A stretch of 64,000 bases of DNA from Polytrichum commune (Eukaryota > Streptophyta > Polytrichopsida > Polytrichales > Polytrichaceae): NCBI GenBank assembly GCA_950295325.1, contig OX485803.1:25172001-25236000 (forward strand), given 5' to 3'. Below the pieces are notes generated by a model. That model worked only from the letters and a program-made list of their open reading frames with translations, was not told the origin of the DNA and made no database searches. Every line of letters begins with the position of its first letter. The first letter of the stretch is position 1. This document shows positions 34,675-45,900 of this stretch, one piece after another. Made by a program: the position numbers and the translations under genes.

Positions 34675-36502
34675 AGCTTGATGATGTTTGATTAAATTGA
34701 ACTGGGAGTTGGAAAAACTATTAAAAGTTCAAGAAGAAAGGTATATAGCCGAATCTTAAGGAAATTATTGAGCATCCTGTTGCAATGTCAAGGAAACAAA
34801 TAGATTCTCTTATCACTAACTCAATGGAACAAACATTATCAAATTAAGACTGCTTACATGAACAATTGTTTTTCTCGAGTGTGCACATTTAGATTTTTTG
34901 GTAATAACAGTAGATGTACAGAAAGGGGCTCTAAGGTTTAGAGAATAAATTGACAATAATTATGTTAGGGTGCAAGCATGGTTAAGTGGACAACTCCTAG
35001 TCTTTATCTAGTGTTCGTTCAGGCAAAGTGATTGAAAACTATACACTAATTTTAATTTTTGTGAAGAAAAGAATTATAAACATTTTTAAAACATACTGAT
35101 CTACAAAGCCATGCAAATTATGATGACCAAAACAATTCCAAGAAAAGTTTACAAATTTTAGAAGACGGTGCAAGTGGTGTGCAACTAGGTGATATTGAAC
35201 AAGTGATTGTCTAAAATTTGTTCAAAGCATGATAAAACACACTAAATTGATGGTTTTCCATAAATTTTTGTTATGATGCTTTGTAGTAGATAATGAATTC
35301 AAGGGAATATGAAAGAAAATTCCAACTTCAAAATACTTAAGGTCATGAAATCTACGTCCAAAACTAGACTCAATCATTTGCTTTTTGAGCATCATTTTTA
35401 ATGATAGGTATTGAAGATCTCACCTTGATTTTCTACATTTGAGTATTCAACATAACGACAAAGGTCATCATGAAAAGAAATCCAATTTAAACAACGCTTT
35501 GCTACTACTTTTAGGCCTTTGACCAAATATATTATGGTTTGAGTATACCAAACCGGAGCACTTTTTTGGTCCACTTTACCATGTTTGCACCTGTTAGTTT
35601 CATTCAATTTACAATATTTCATCCAAATGACATGTGCTTCAAGGTCAAATTTTTATTAGTTATATTCCATGGATTCAAAAATGTTCAGTGTCAATTCTCA
35701 TTGGAAAGTGAAAGTGGACACATATATGTAGCAAAAGACTCACATATTTCATGATTTTTATTTAGTGCATGTAATTGAGACATTTATCACATTGAATCAA
35801 AATACTTAGTATAAGTACATGAGTCCATTTCCTAGCCTTATGTTAGTCCATATACACTTGTCTTTCTCTATCTATAAGGGGTCTTATTCATGTAGGTTTC
35901 TCTTTGAAGAGTCCACCGACCAGGTATGATATCATGCATGCCAAAATGAAGCGAACTCTTCCCTGTGTTCTCATAATCGATCTATCCAAAAGTTTCGCCG
36001 TTTGCAGCTTCTTCATGGTGCAGATTAAACGTATAATCAGGATCACTTATAATGATGTAAGTTAATTTACCAATAGATTTCTGGTTCACAGACAGACAAT
36101 CAAATGTCGACAACCGCAGACTTGTCTCTCAACAATCTCATGAAATAGCACTCTCAATTATAAGCAACTCATCGCAAGTTCATTGACCTCGAAAATACGT
36201 CGATCTGTAGACGCCAGAAGTTACACAAAACATACGATGCCATTGCACTTGACATGCCATGCACTTGACATGATTCGTCTGTATTACATTGTGTTCATGT
36301 ACAATCATGCTCTTAAGATCGATGTCCATGTTCTAGATCTAGCGCTGGCTGCAAAGCTTGATCAGAAAGGTCAACATCAACACAAGGTTCAATATCAAAC
36401 ACAGGGTGGACACAGAGTCGCACCACACGTACGTATCAGCACCGGAGTACTGTCATATTGATTCTATGCACAAGTTGCGACGTTGTTTGCCGTAGCATCT
36501 AT
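34675..36502. other. Intergenic, no gene seen
   Basis: AT-rich apart from the dispersed repeat at 35605-35840; the last 300 bases are probably 3' flank of the heptad-repeat gene. Confidence 0.4.
35605..35840 (+). repeat. Diverged dispersed repeat, copy 2
   Basis: Counterpart of 32780-33000 in the same orientation, with similar spacing of shared words. Non-coding. Confidence 0.5.
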
Positions 36503-37401
36503 CTACAGGCCGAACATGTGGTGCTTCTTCTCCCCGCCGTCGTAATTCGCACCGCCATCGCCATACTGCTGCTGCTGGTTCTGATCGGCCTCCGAGCGCT
36601 CGTGGTGCTCGTAGCCTTTGTATCCGGCATAGCCAAGGATACCGCCTCCGACCACGCCTGCGGCCACTTCCTCCTCTAGCTTGTGGCGCCTCCTCTCCTT
36701 CTCCTCGTCGGAGATATCGTCTCGGTTAGCCAGGTTCTCAACCTGCAAGAACAATTCCACCACCAGCGTAAGTTTACTGAGAAGATCGAGGAAAAGAGAA
36801 GCAAAATATTAAGATAATTCCCGAAAATTTTAATTCCTGGTTAGATTATCAATCTGCAAATTAATCCACCATCGTATGTGTATAAGTTACATATATCCCA
36901 TGGCAAACATAGATCCAGGAAATTTGCAACGGAATAGTGAAATTCGTTGACGACGAAATTATCGGCCAGATTTTCAAGACTCTGAATGTTTATCCACCAG
37001 CGTAACTTTCTTAACACAAACGTTTGTCACGGCGACTTCAATGGATAGATAGGTGGATAAAGGAGACTCGCAATGAAATGCACTGAGAATGTAAGGAAAC
37101 TGGTTACCTCTTCCTTCCGCAGGGAGCTTTTGTTGTAGCCATGGCTGGTATCGTCACCGTATCCCATGTTGTCATTGCCATAGCCGTCACCGCCCACGGT
37201 CTGGCCGTAGCCGGTCTGCTGATCGCCGTATCCTGTCTGCTGACCGCCGTATCCTGTCTGCTGGCCGCCGTATCCTGCCTGCTGATCGCTGTATCCTGAC
37301 TGCTGATCGCTGTATCCTGTCTGCTGATCGCTGTATCCTGTCTGCTGGCCACCATAGCCTGCAGAGTCGTCTGCGTATGGCTGCTCCCTGCCGTAATCCA
37401 T
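36503..37401 (-). CDS. Gly/Tyr/Gln heptad-repeat protein, 2 exons
   Basis: A 177-residue protein from two exons, 37401-37108 and 36742-36503, with a 365-base intron (GTAACC...TGCAG) in phase 0. Residues 15-63 are seven head-to-tail heptads of the type GYGGQQT/GYSDQQA. A GDGYGNDNMGYGDD tail and a charged stretch (DDISDEEKERRRHKLEEE) follow, then a Gly/Ala-rich segment (AAGVVGGGILGYAGYKGY) and a His/Gln-rich end (EHHE, QQQQYGDG, EKKHHMFGL). There is no signal peptide. The Gly-rich core followed by EHHE is reminiscent of plant glycine-rich A3-type proteins, but I cannot assign a family firmly. Composition predicts disorder and self-association; a stress or hydration role is only a guess. GC content is clearly higher than in the flanks. 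Confidence 0.85.
37213..37359 (-). repeat. 21-bp coding tandem repeat (seven heptads)
   Basis: Seven 21-base units encode GY(G/S)(G/D)QQ(T/S/A). The first, fifth and sixth units carry GG and the others SD or GD, suggesting unit duplication by slippage or unequal exchange. All units keep frame, so copy-number change would add or remove seven residues without disrupting the gene. Confidence 0.9.
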
Positions 37402-37520
37402 GGCTCTCTAACGGTGAGGAATAGACTTGCTCGTCGAATGCTAATGCGATTGGTAAGCGGGTGTATTGGAAAATGCTGCTGGCGAGTGTTTGTTATACAA
37501 GATGACTGGGAGGTGCAGGA

Positions 37521-37528
37521 GTTTATAT
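37521..37528 (-). promoter_or_regulatory. TATA box of the heptad-repeat gene
   Basis: Reads ATATAAAC on the minus strand, 120 bases upstream of the ATG at 37401, a plausible distance for a short 5' UTR. No better TATA candidate lies between it and the start codon. Confidence 0.55.
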
Positions 37529-39607
37529 TGAGTGCGCTGAAACCCCTGTTGCAGTGTACACACATAATTCCAATGTGTCGGAGGGTGGCTCTGCCACGTT
37601 TCGAGACGGAAGCTCGCGAGGGACTTCTCACACTCCGATTCGAAAGGTCATATTACTTGGCAAGCAGTTACAGGCCATGGCGAAATTTAGTCCAGGATAT
37701 ACTATTCTATGATACTTGTTGCTTCAGAGATGCACCTCTAGAGCACATACCGATGGATGCTTCATTAAAAACGCCTTCCTCAGATTTGGCCTCATCTTCT
37801 TGTAAACAATCACGCATCTCCGCTACTACAGTAGAGTAGTAAGCAATTTGAACAGTTTTTTTTTTTTAAAAGAAATACACAATTCAAGAACTAGGTGAAA
37901 GCTGATCCAGTCGCAGGGATGTCGGAAAGCCTGCCGGCTTTCTGCTTCGAAATCCATCAACTACAGCCAAGCGCAACTTGCCACTACTCCTGCATGCACG
38001 CACTCAGGTACACTAGTCCAAATCTTGATGATAATTGTCGACACGCCTATTCACCATGTCCCACGCATCCGGGCAAACGAATCTATCTTTCCCCGATCGA
38101 ATTTTTCTCTTATGATCATTAGCTACGCATAAGTTTCGCCGGCATCTGTGCAGTGCAAAGTCGACCACCGACATCATCAGCACATAGTAATAACGACCTT
38201 ATTAGCGATGGATCCTTGCATGTTCTCATGATGAGTTCATTTAAATGGTTCCATCTGGTCGAAACCGAAACAAATGTTGCATTCAAATCACATTCAAGTT
38301 CTATTTTTGTGCCCATTTTGATCAATCGTATGATGAAAATATTGGTCCAGGAGTACATCAACAAACTTGGAAACTTTCATTAACAGTGACAACAATGAAA
38401 AGTGAACTCGCAGCGCTTTTGCATCAAGTTCAGATCAACCAGCAACTCCAGCAATCAACTTTTGTACATGATTTTGCTGATCTCAGACTTGTTGCAAGTA
38501 TAGTGGATTAATTTAATACTCGTAAGGGTAGTTACACTATATTACAATCCGATGTAGTGTAGGCCACACTATTCATCGTCGATCCACAGTGATTCTCTTG
38601 CAATTATGAAGTGTCAGGCAATTGGTGCTACATGACAAGATCACTCTAATTAACATCATGGCACCTCAATTTAATTGTCACACTAAATCATATGTTTAGT
38701 GCAGATGTTGGTGGCCACAATACTACATGGCATCCCATGATCAAAATGTAGCTTTTCTTGTATTGTGGGTAATGAGTTGTCCGAGATATCTCCCTTTGTT
38801 GATATCCTTTCGTTGTACAAGATATCTCCTTTTGTTGCATGATGATTGTTCATGGTGATGTTTTTCTCTAGATCAAGCTACACTAAACAATTCACTTCTT
38901 GTGACATTAGGATTAATGTGCAATATATTTATCTTGGGTCACCTTAATATTTGAACTTTTCAAATTGATGTGTTGTCTTGTTACTAGTTTCAGGAATCTC
39001 TTGTTGTAAGAATAACCGAATTTTATGTTCTAATAGTACTGACAGCCCACATCAAACCACAATCATGATAAGTCATGTTCCCCATGTAATAATAGACATT
39101 AAATCCCGCCCTTGATAATTAGCTTAAAATTCATTGTATTAGGTCCACAATAAACAACACCGACCACAGTAAATTAGATGCACAATGGAGTCAGTACAAT
39201 AATATAGCACTCATGTAATGTTTGTGTTGCATGTACATCCATCTTTGCAACTCCTGTCGCAAGTATAGGTGGTGGAAAAGCTACTTAAACAACCGCAACA
39301 AGCTTGTACAAAAGGTGGTAACAAGCAATTCTCCACTCAATGGCTCATTGTGGTTACTATTCTTAGAATACTCATAAGTTTATATAATTTATCGTTCATA
39401 ATTGAAAGATGAGACCACACACCAAAGAACGCGTTGTTTGGGTACTAAATGAAAAAGTAATGAAGGATGAAAGTCTTGTTTAATGGGTATATCACAACAA
39501 TTGATGTTATAAATAAATATGTAGCACATATTCCTTGCCCATCAAAGTGAAACAAAACTATCAACACAAAGGGGACGTCAATGAAATGAAGAGACCAAAG
39601 TAGAAGT
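37529..39607. other. Intergenic, no gene seen
   Basis: Promoter side of the heptad-repeat gene, then AT-rich DNA. Around 38630-38710 there is weak similarity to 3230-3320 (ATCACTCTAATTAACA, AATTGTCACACT). Confidence 0.4.
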
Positions 39608-39931
39608 GACTCTAACCTCCCTAATATCATGCATGTGATATTAAGGAGGTATGTAGGGTTAACACAGATGCATGATAAAAGAGGATCAATATAGCATGTG
39701 ACAATATGTAATAGCACAAAGTCAGCATTACAACAATTACAATAATTCTATGATGACAACATGATGCATGTGAGCGTGTGGTTGGAATCATTTGACAAAT
39801 TACTTTGTCAAAACCCATGATATATGGGAGGGAAATGTCACAACAAAGAGGGAGATTTAAAACTGGGCGCATCCCGTGCCCTATGGTTTCGAGATATAAA
39901 AGAGGGAGTGGCATTACAGAGGTCAAGGTGT
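39608..39931 (+). mobile_element. MITE family A copy, diverged
   Basis: Begins GACTCTAACCTCCCTAATAT and ends CATTACAGAGGTCAAGGTGT, with family blocks such as TAGCATGTGACAATATG and CCCTATGGTTTCGAGATAT. About 324 bases, with internal deletions. Confidence 0.6.
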
Positions 39932-40219
39932 AATGCACTTGAGTTCATGAAATTTTGAAATTTAGATCTAATTTATAAAAGTCAAGAATCCTTTGCAGTA
40001 TAAAAGAGTTATATAACACCCCCACCACCACTAAAAGTGAATAGTGATGAGCATATACCCTACCCACACTATTTCAGTATCCATACGAAAGGGAAGAAAG
40101 AGTGTACCCACATTGAAACACTCCAAAAAACAAAAATACAAAAAGGTGTTGGAACTGGGCTGCTTACGGAATTGGGCACATCTACATTATATGGTTTGCA
40201 AAGTAATCAGGTATAGTAG

Positions 40220-40385
40220 CAATGTCCAGGGAGATTTTTGGACATAATCGGTTGAGATCCTAGTGTTTCCGGAGTCCTACAAGTTGCATGTTGACATCTT
40301 TCTGTTTTTGCTTTATTAACTCGAGCTATATTCATTATGGTCAGTAATCTTTCTGAGTTCTTGAACTTCAACTGGTTCATTTGTA
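40220..40385 (+). repeat. Diverged dispersed repeat, second copy
   Basis: ATAATCGGTTGAGATCCTAG, GCATGTTGACATCTT and AACTTCAACTGGTTC follow the order seen at 15640-15810. Confidence 0.5.
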
Positions 40386-40621
40386 ACTACAGTAGTGGTC
40401 GGTTCTCCCCTATCATTGTATAGTATAGTAGGTATAGGAGATGTTACTGTTGATTATTTTACGATCACCCGCGACCCAACAAAAAGTCCCACAAAGACGG
40501 CTCCGAAACTCATGGAAATTCCCACCCTTAAGCTTGGCCCATGGAAGGGGAGGAACATTTCTTTTCACCACTTTCTCCTGGACCCAGAAATGACATGCAA
40601 TATTTCTTCATATGACTGGTG

Positions 40622-41119
40622 TATACTCTGAACTCCGTAGTATCACACCTGTGGCAACCAAAGTGCCCGTGATATTACAGAGTTTTGTAGTGTTGACATG
40701 GATGTGTGATACTATAGAATTAGTGTAGCATGTGACATTATGGAATAACACAAAGGAGATGTGAGGACGATTTGAATTCGTTCTCCCGTCACCTACGCTA
40801 GTGTGGTCAACGCCACTTGGCCTTCCCGGGCGATGTGGCAAACACATGCACCAACATTCAACAAGTGGCATAAGAAGAAGAAGAAGACGGAGAATTAGAA
40901 TAAGAAGGTGGCAGTCCACATGTTGACACATGGCACAATGCGAGGGTGTGGGTTGACTGCTTTGGTGGTTTGCATTGATGACAAATTGAATTATATAAGG
41001 GAGAGAAATGTGATAATAAGGAGTGAGATTTGCACTACGAACATTTGTTCCCTAGGGTTTCGGGATATTAGAGAGTGTGTGTGGCATTATGGAGGTTGAT
41101 ATTACGGAGTTTAGGGTGT
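40622..41119 (+). mobile_element. MITE family A copy
   Basis: About 498 bases, closely similar to 6835-7315 throughout (same (AAG)n position, same GTTCCCTAGGGTTTCGGG-like block and the same termini). Confidence 0.7.
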
Positions 41120-41187
41120 ACTTTTAAGTTACAGTTTGATAATTGGGTTCAATGCCAAGTGTCCAACGTAGAAGAGTCTTCTTTGAT

Positions 41188-41528
41188 ACACTCTAACCTC
41201 CGTAATGTCACTCCTTCTCTTATATCCCGAAACCCTAGGGAACCGATGTGCTCAATTTAAACCTCCCTCCTTGTCACATTTCCTTCCCATATATCACATA
41301 TTTTGACATTAAAATAATCCATCAAAAAATTTAAACCACACACTTGCATGCATCACGTTGTTATCATTGTAATTATTGTCATTATTGCAATGTTGACTTT
41401 GTGCTATTCCATGATGTCACATGCTACCCTAATTGTCTATTATCACGCATCCATGTTAACACCACATACCTCTTTAATATCACGTGGACTTTGGTTGCCA
41501 CAGCGTGATATTGGGGAGATTAGAGTGT
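41188..41528 (-). mobile_element. MITE family A copy, inverted next to another copy
   Basis: Starts ACACTCTAACCTCCGTAATG and ends TGGGGAGATTAGAGTGT; the body is the reverse complement of the family, shortened in the middle. Only about 70 bases separate it from 40622-41119, giving a tail-to-tail pair. Confidence 0.65.
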
Positions 41529-41944
41529 AGTAGAATATACTGAGGAAATACTAGGAGCACCTGAGACCAAGGCATAACACTGTATTGACAATGAGAGTCA
41601 GTGTAAATTCGTTTAGGTGAAAGACGGGTGAATTGGCTGGCAAAGACACAGCTAAAAGAGGAGACTAGAAGTTGTGCCTTTGAAGCATGTTAAATGCACA
41701 AGCTTTTGTGATTCTGGTTACATCAACTTTCGAGGCTAGGTACCATGAATAGAAAGAAGGCCTTGAAGAACTCCTTTACCTAGAAGACCTCTGTCTGGTG
41801 CTTTTCAAGGCCACATTCAATGATTTGTGACCGACCAAAAGGCTCACATGGATAAGTTACATATTTATGCGTAGCTAACAGGATTGGTTGGAATTGAGAG
41901 GATTTCCCTCTTTAAGCATGACTTTCTAAAAGAGCAAGAGCATG

Positions 41945-42290
41945 TGCACCAGTGTTGGTCTAATGCCAAAAATACAATAATAGCAATAATACCATTCGCA
42001 TATTTTATAATGAGGACTTCCATTTCCTGATACCGGTAGGGTATGAATATTTTCCGGTGTTTTAGTTTCTCATACCATTCAGGTCTATATAACATGCAAG
42101 AACCGTCATACTTTGGCAAAATCGCCCTAATATCAATATGGTTTAGAATGATATTGGTCCAAACAATAAATCGGGTCTGTAAAGATTCTCTCACCCTGAC
42201 ATTCCCACAGGCAGGTTCTTTGATCCCATTATTAATGTTGATTATTGATACCATGAATTCACTTATTTACCAGACCAACACTGGTGTGCA
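41945..42290 (-). mobile_element. MITE family E copy
   Basis: Termini GCACCAGTGTTGGTCTAAT and AGACCAACACTGGTGTGC form near-perfect inverted repeats around about 346 bases. The body is the reverse complement of the two copies inside the receptor gene. It lies about 650 bases beyond the 3' end of GCP4. Confidence 0.7.
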
Positions 42291-42935
42291 CCATAATGCT
42301 CAATTATAATTTAACAACTCATAAACTTCAAGTTAGTGTAGTAAGAAAGTGTTCAGTTCAAGCTATAGCACCTTCATTTTAAAACACTTCGAAATCTACA
42401 TCCCCCAGAACTGTATCCAGTATTACATGTCATATGACAATATGGATAGCAGATAAATGGGTTGATTGTAAATTCATTGACTTGCCCCTTATTATCAAGA
42501 GAAACAAACAAATCTACCGTCCCGAGTCCCTGAAAACAAACAAACATTTCTACTATTTCAAATAAACTTCTAGAATTGAATAAATTTCTTCTGATGACTC
42601 CATTCCAACAGTGAAGCTACTGGCCTTGACAGTTCTACCATCACAAGAGTTAATTTGTGTACCAAACTGAATTATACAGACTAACAAGCTTCAGTACACT
42701 GACCTAGACTTTTGCACACAGGAAAACCTCGTGAGACCTGCTGTTTGAATAGGGTATGTACAAATTTAATTTTCTATACAATTGCTGTGCATTTAACCTG
42801 CCAACCCTTGTCCTTACAATGAGATCTGGCTGAGGGTCCACCATCAGAGAACAATAACTATCAAAAAGAGCCTAACTGGTCCAATTACACATCCAGAAGT
42901 ATACAGAAAGTCCTTCAAAGAAGCAATCGGCCCCT

Positions 42936-45900
42936 TCAATGCACCAATGAACTAGTTCGAGGGCGGCCCATATTCAAAGCCCCTCTCGCAGTGGCCTGCA
43001 AAAACACTCAACATATCAGATATGTACTTCCCTGACTTTGCCAAGCTTAGTGTTTTATTGAATAAACCAGGCAGAAAGCCCGACAGTGTCAATTCCCTCC
43101 ATTCAAGAGAATAAACAGAACCAGGGACACAATTGTCTTATGGATGAAACCTTGCAGACACAGCCCCTAAATAAGACTTACAGTCACTTTGCAATATGGA
43201 TAGTAATCATAACCTGAAAGGCACACTAGAGGTTCAGTTCAATGTGGGTATACTTCAGAAAAATGCATTACCTCAAAGAAGGAATTGTAGTTCAGCCGCA
43301 GAAGGAATTGACGCAAAAATGGTGCTCGTTGACTGCCAGCCAATTTGCTACTCCTTAAAATGGTGTAAAGTGAATTTGACTTTCTATTAAATTCCTGCAG
43401 CCACAGCAACAAACATAGGAGCTATTTTCTCAATAATAGCTTGATTCATAGACATGAGGTGGGCAAATGAACAAATAGCGATCTGTTATTGCTATGTGGC
43501 CATTCTGCAGGACTTTATTGCCTCCTGAGAAGTTCTATCAGAGAGCTTCATCAGCGTGCTTTCACAAATCTAATCTCAAGAAACCACCCTATTAAGTTAA
43601 TTGAAGATTGCAGGTACTTTATCATGAATGCTCTGGCAGAGACTTTAGAGAATCAGAACCATATGTTAGCAGAATAGGCATCAAAACAACCTTCAGTGTG
43701 ATCAACACAAAACTTCAAAGGATGGAGCAGACAGGGTAAAACCTCAGTAATGCGTTCCAGCTCTGAAAGATTAGGAGTTCCATCTTCCTGCTCTATCACA
43801 CGACAGAGCTGCAGACACAAATTTATGATGCTGTCCAGTATGCGTGAGACAGATCCAATGTCCAGAAATGACTGAGATATTAAAGCTGCCAAATACCTGC
43901 CACATAATGTGAAGGTGTGAAAAGAATCAAACCTACAGAACATGCTTATCAGGAGCCCAGAGTCAGCAAGGAAACCATGAGAGGAAAGAACAGTAGTATC
44001 ATGATCTTATGTAGGGAAACTTGTGCAAGTCTCGTACTCTTGGTGAAATCGAGCAAGCTCAGTAAAGTCTTTTGATGCTTCAACCCTTTCCTGCAGAAGG
44101 TTCCATTGTGATTCTATCACATCAACCTGCCAGGAGAAAAGATGATACCATACTGAAACTTGATTAGCTGCCTTTCATTAAAAGTTAAAAAAGACCACCA
44201 TAGCTACAAAACCCTTCGTCATCTGGAGGGATTTAATACGACCTCAGATAACAAGAGATGGAACCAGTTTGAGATTTGTACAACTGAGAACTACAGTACC
44301 ATCATGGAATCAATTTCCCTTTGTTATTCTATATTTCAAATTCAATTCTGCAGATTGAAAAACAATAATTCCAACCCAGTTGAATATATAGAGTGATTAG
44401 AGCAGAGAAGTGAAGTGGTCAGTGCCTGTATGTAAAATTGAAGGTTTGTGATGAGGTAAGTCATGTGTTGGCGGACACGCCACATGGGCATGCGCTGCTG
44501 CCGCCTATCTCGTCGCTTCTCAGCTGTATCAGCACGGTCTTGCTGCATGGCTTGAGCCCATGACTTCTCCAATTCTAGCTGTATTCGTTTCAACCTCAAT
44601 AAATACTGAAATACCTTGCTGTACCTGTGATCAAGTACCATGATTCTTCAGTACACAGAAATTTATGAGAGTATCAATTACTCAAGTCCTAAACTCTTTC
44701 TGCTGAATTGAGACTGTTATCACATATAGATAGTGAATTAAGTGCATGCCAATGAGACAACAAAATCAATGACCAAATAATCAGAAGCTCTATTTAGCTG
44801 CAGGGTAAAAGCTTAAACTCACTTTGCCAGTACATCCTTAGTAAAAAGTAGCTGAAGAGGCCAGTCAATGCTGTACTCCAGAGCCAAACCATCCCAGCCA
44901 TCATACGGCACACTGTCTCCAAATGCTGATACATCTGTAATTGGTCTAGATCTTTTAGCATCCGACTCGTTACTACCTGATCCAGCATTTGGCATCCTGC
45001 AATAACTCAATGATTAGGTTTGACTGGTTCAAAAAAAATTGACACATAAGATCAAACGGTAAGACTAAAAGAGGAAAAATATGGTAATTCTTACTTCAAG
45101 GAAACTCTGTAAAAGTATCTGTCATCATCGCCAATTGTTTTTATTGCAGCCTGTTTGGCAGAAGAAATGTAATGTGAATCAGTACAATGAAACTGAATGA
45201 ATGAGTTTCTGCACTAATTGAAAGCTGTCACTCCTTCCCATCAATCAGGAGTCTAGAATTACAGCTTTGCACCAATGTGCAATTAAATGCAAAAGCACTT
45301 TCCACCAAAAATGGCAATTAAACACAAAAGGTTCATTAAACTGGCCTGCAGGATTCAGGATGCAAGCAATGACTCAATTACCTGTTGAAATGGGACCTTC
45401 AAATCAGCTTCAGCAGTTGATAAACGTGGAGGAATACGCATTAAACTCCGACTTTCCTCCAGAAAACACTGCAATTACAGACAAGCTATAACCAATGAGA
45501 GATTATTCCACAACAATGAAATATTAAGTGATGCACTGCACTGAACAATGAAGCTTCTGCAATGTAATTTTGAAAGTTATATTATGCATGGCCTGGAGGA
45601 TCGACAAAGACCAATACAATGCAGTTCTCTTCTCCAGAAAACTGAAAGCATTGGTGAAAAATATCTGCGAAAATGAAATGCCTTGTGTGATGTGCAGGAG
45701 ATGGCCCGCATGAACATGATTGAACAAGTTCATTACCATCTACTCAGGTGAATTAGGATCGGTATAATGGCACATGGGAGGAGCTACTGTTCTAATATCA
45801 TGATTACACTAAACTCCAAGAACAAGTGAAAAACATGCTTCCGTATACGACAAATACCCAAAGCATATCTAGCGGACAGAAGCTAACACCTCAACTCTTG

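Noticed and set aside
44353-44425. Read-through of GCP4 exon 12 into ALTTSLL
   Set aside because: The frame stays open but the homologous sequence continues in the exon at 44126 (VDVIESQW), so a GC donor is preferred.
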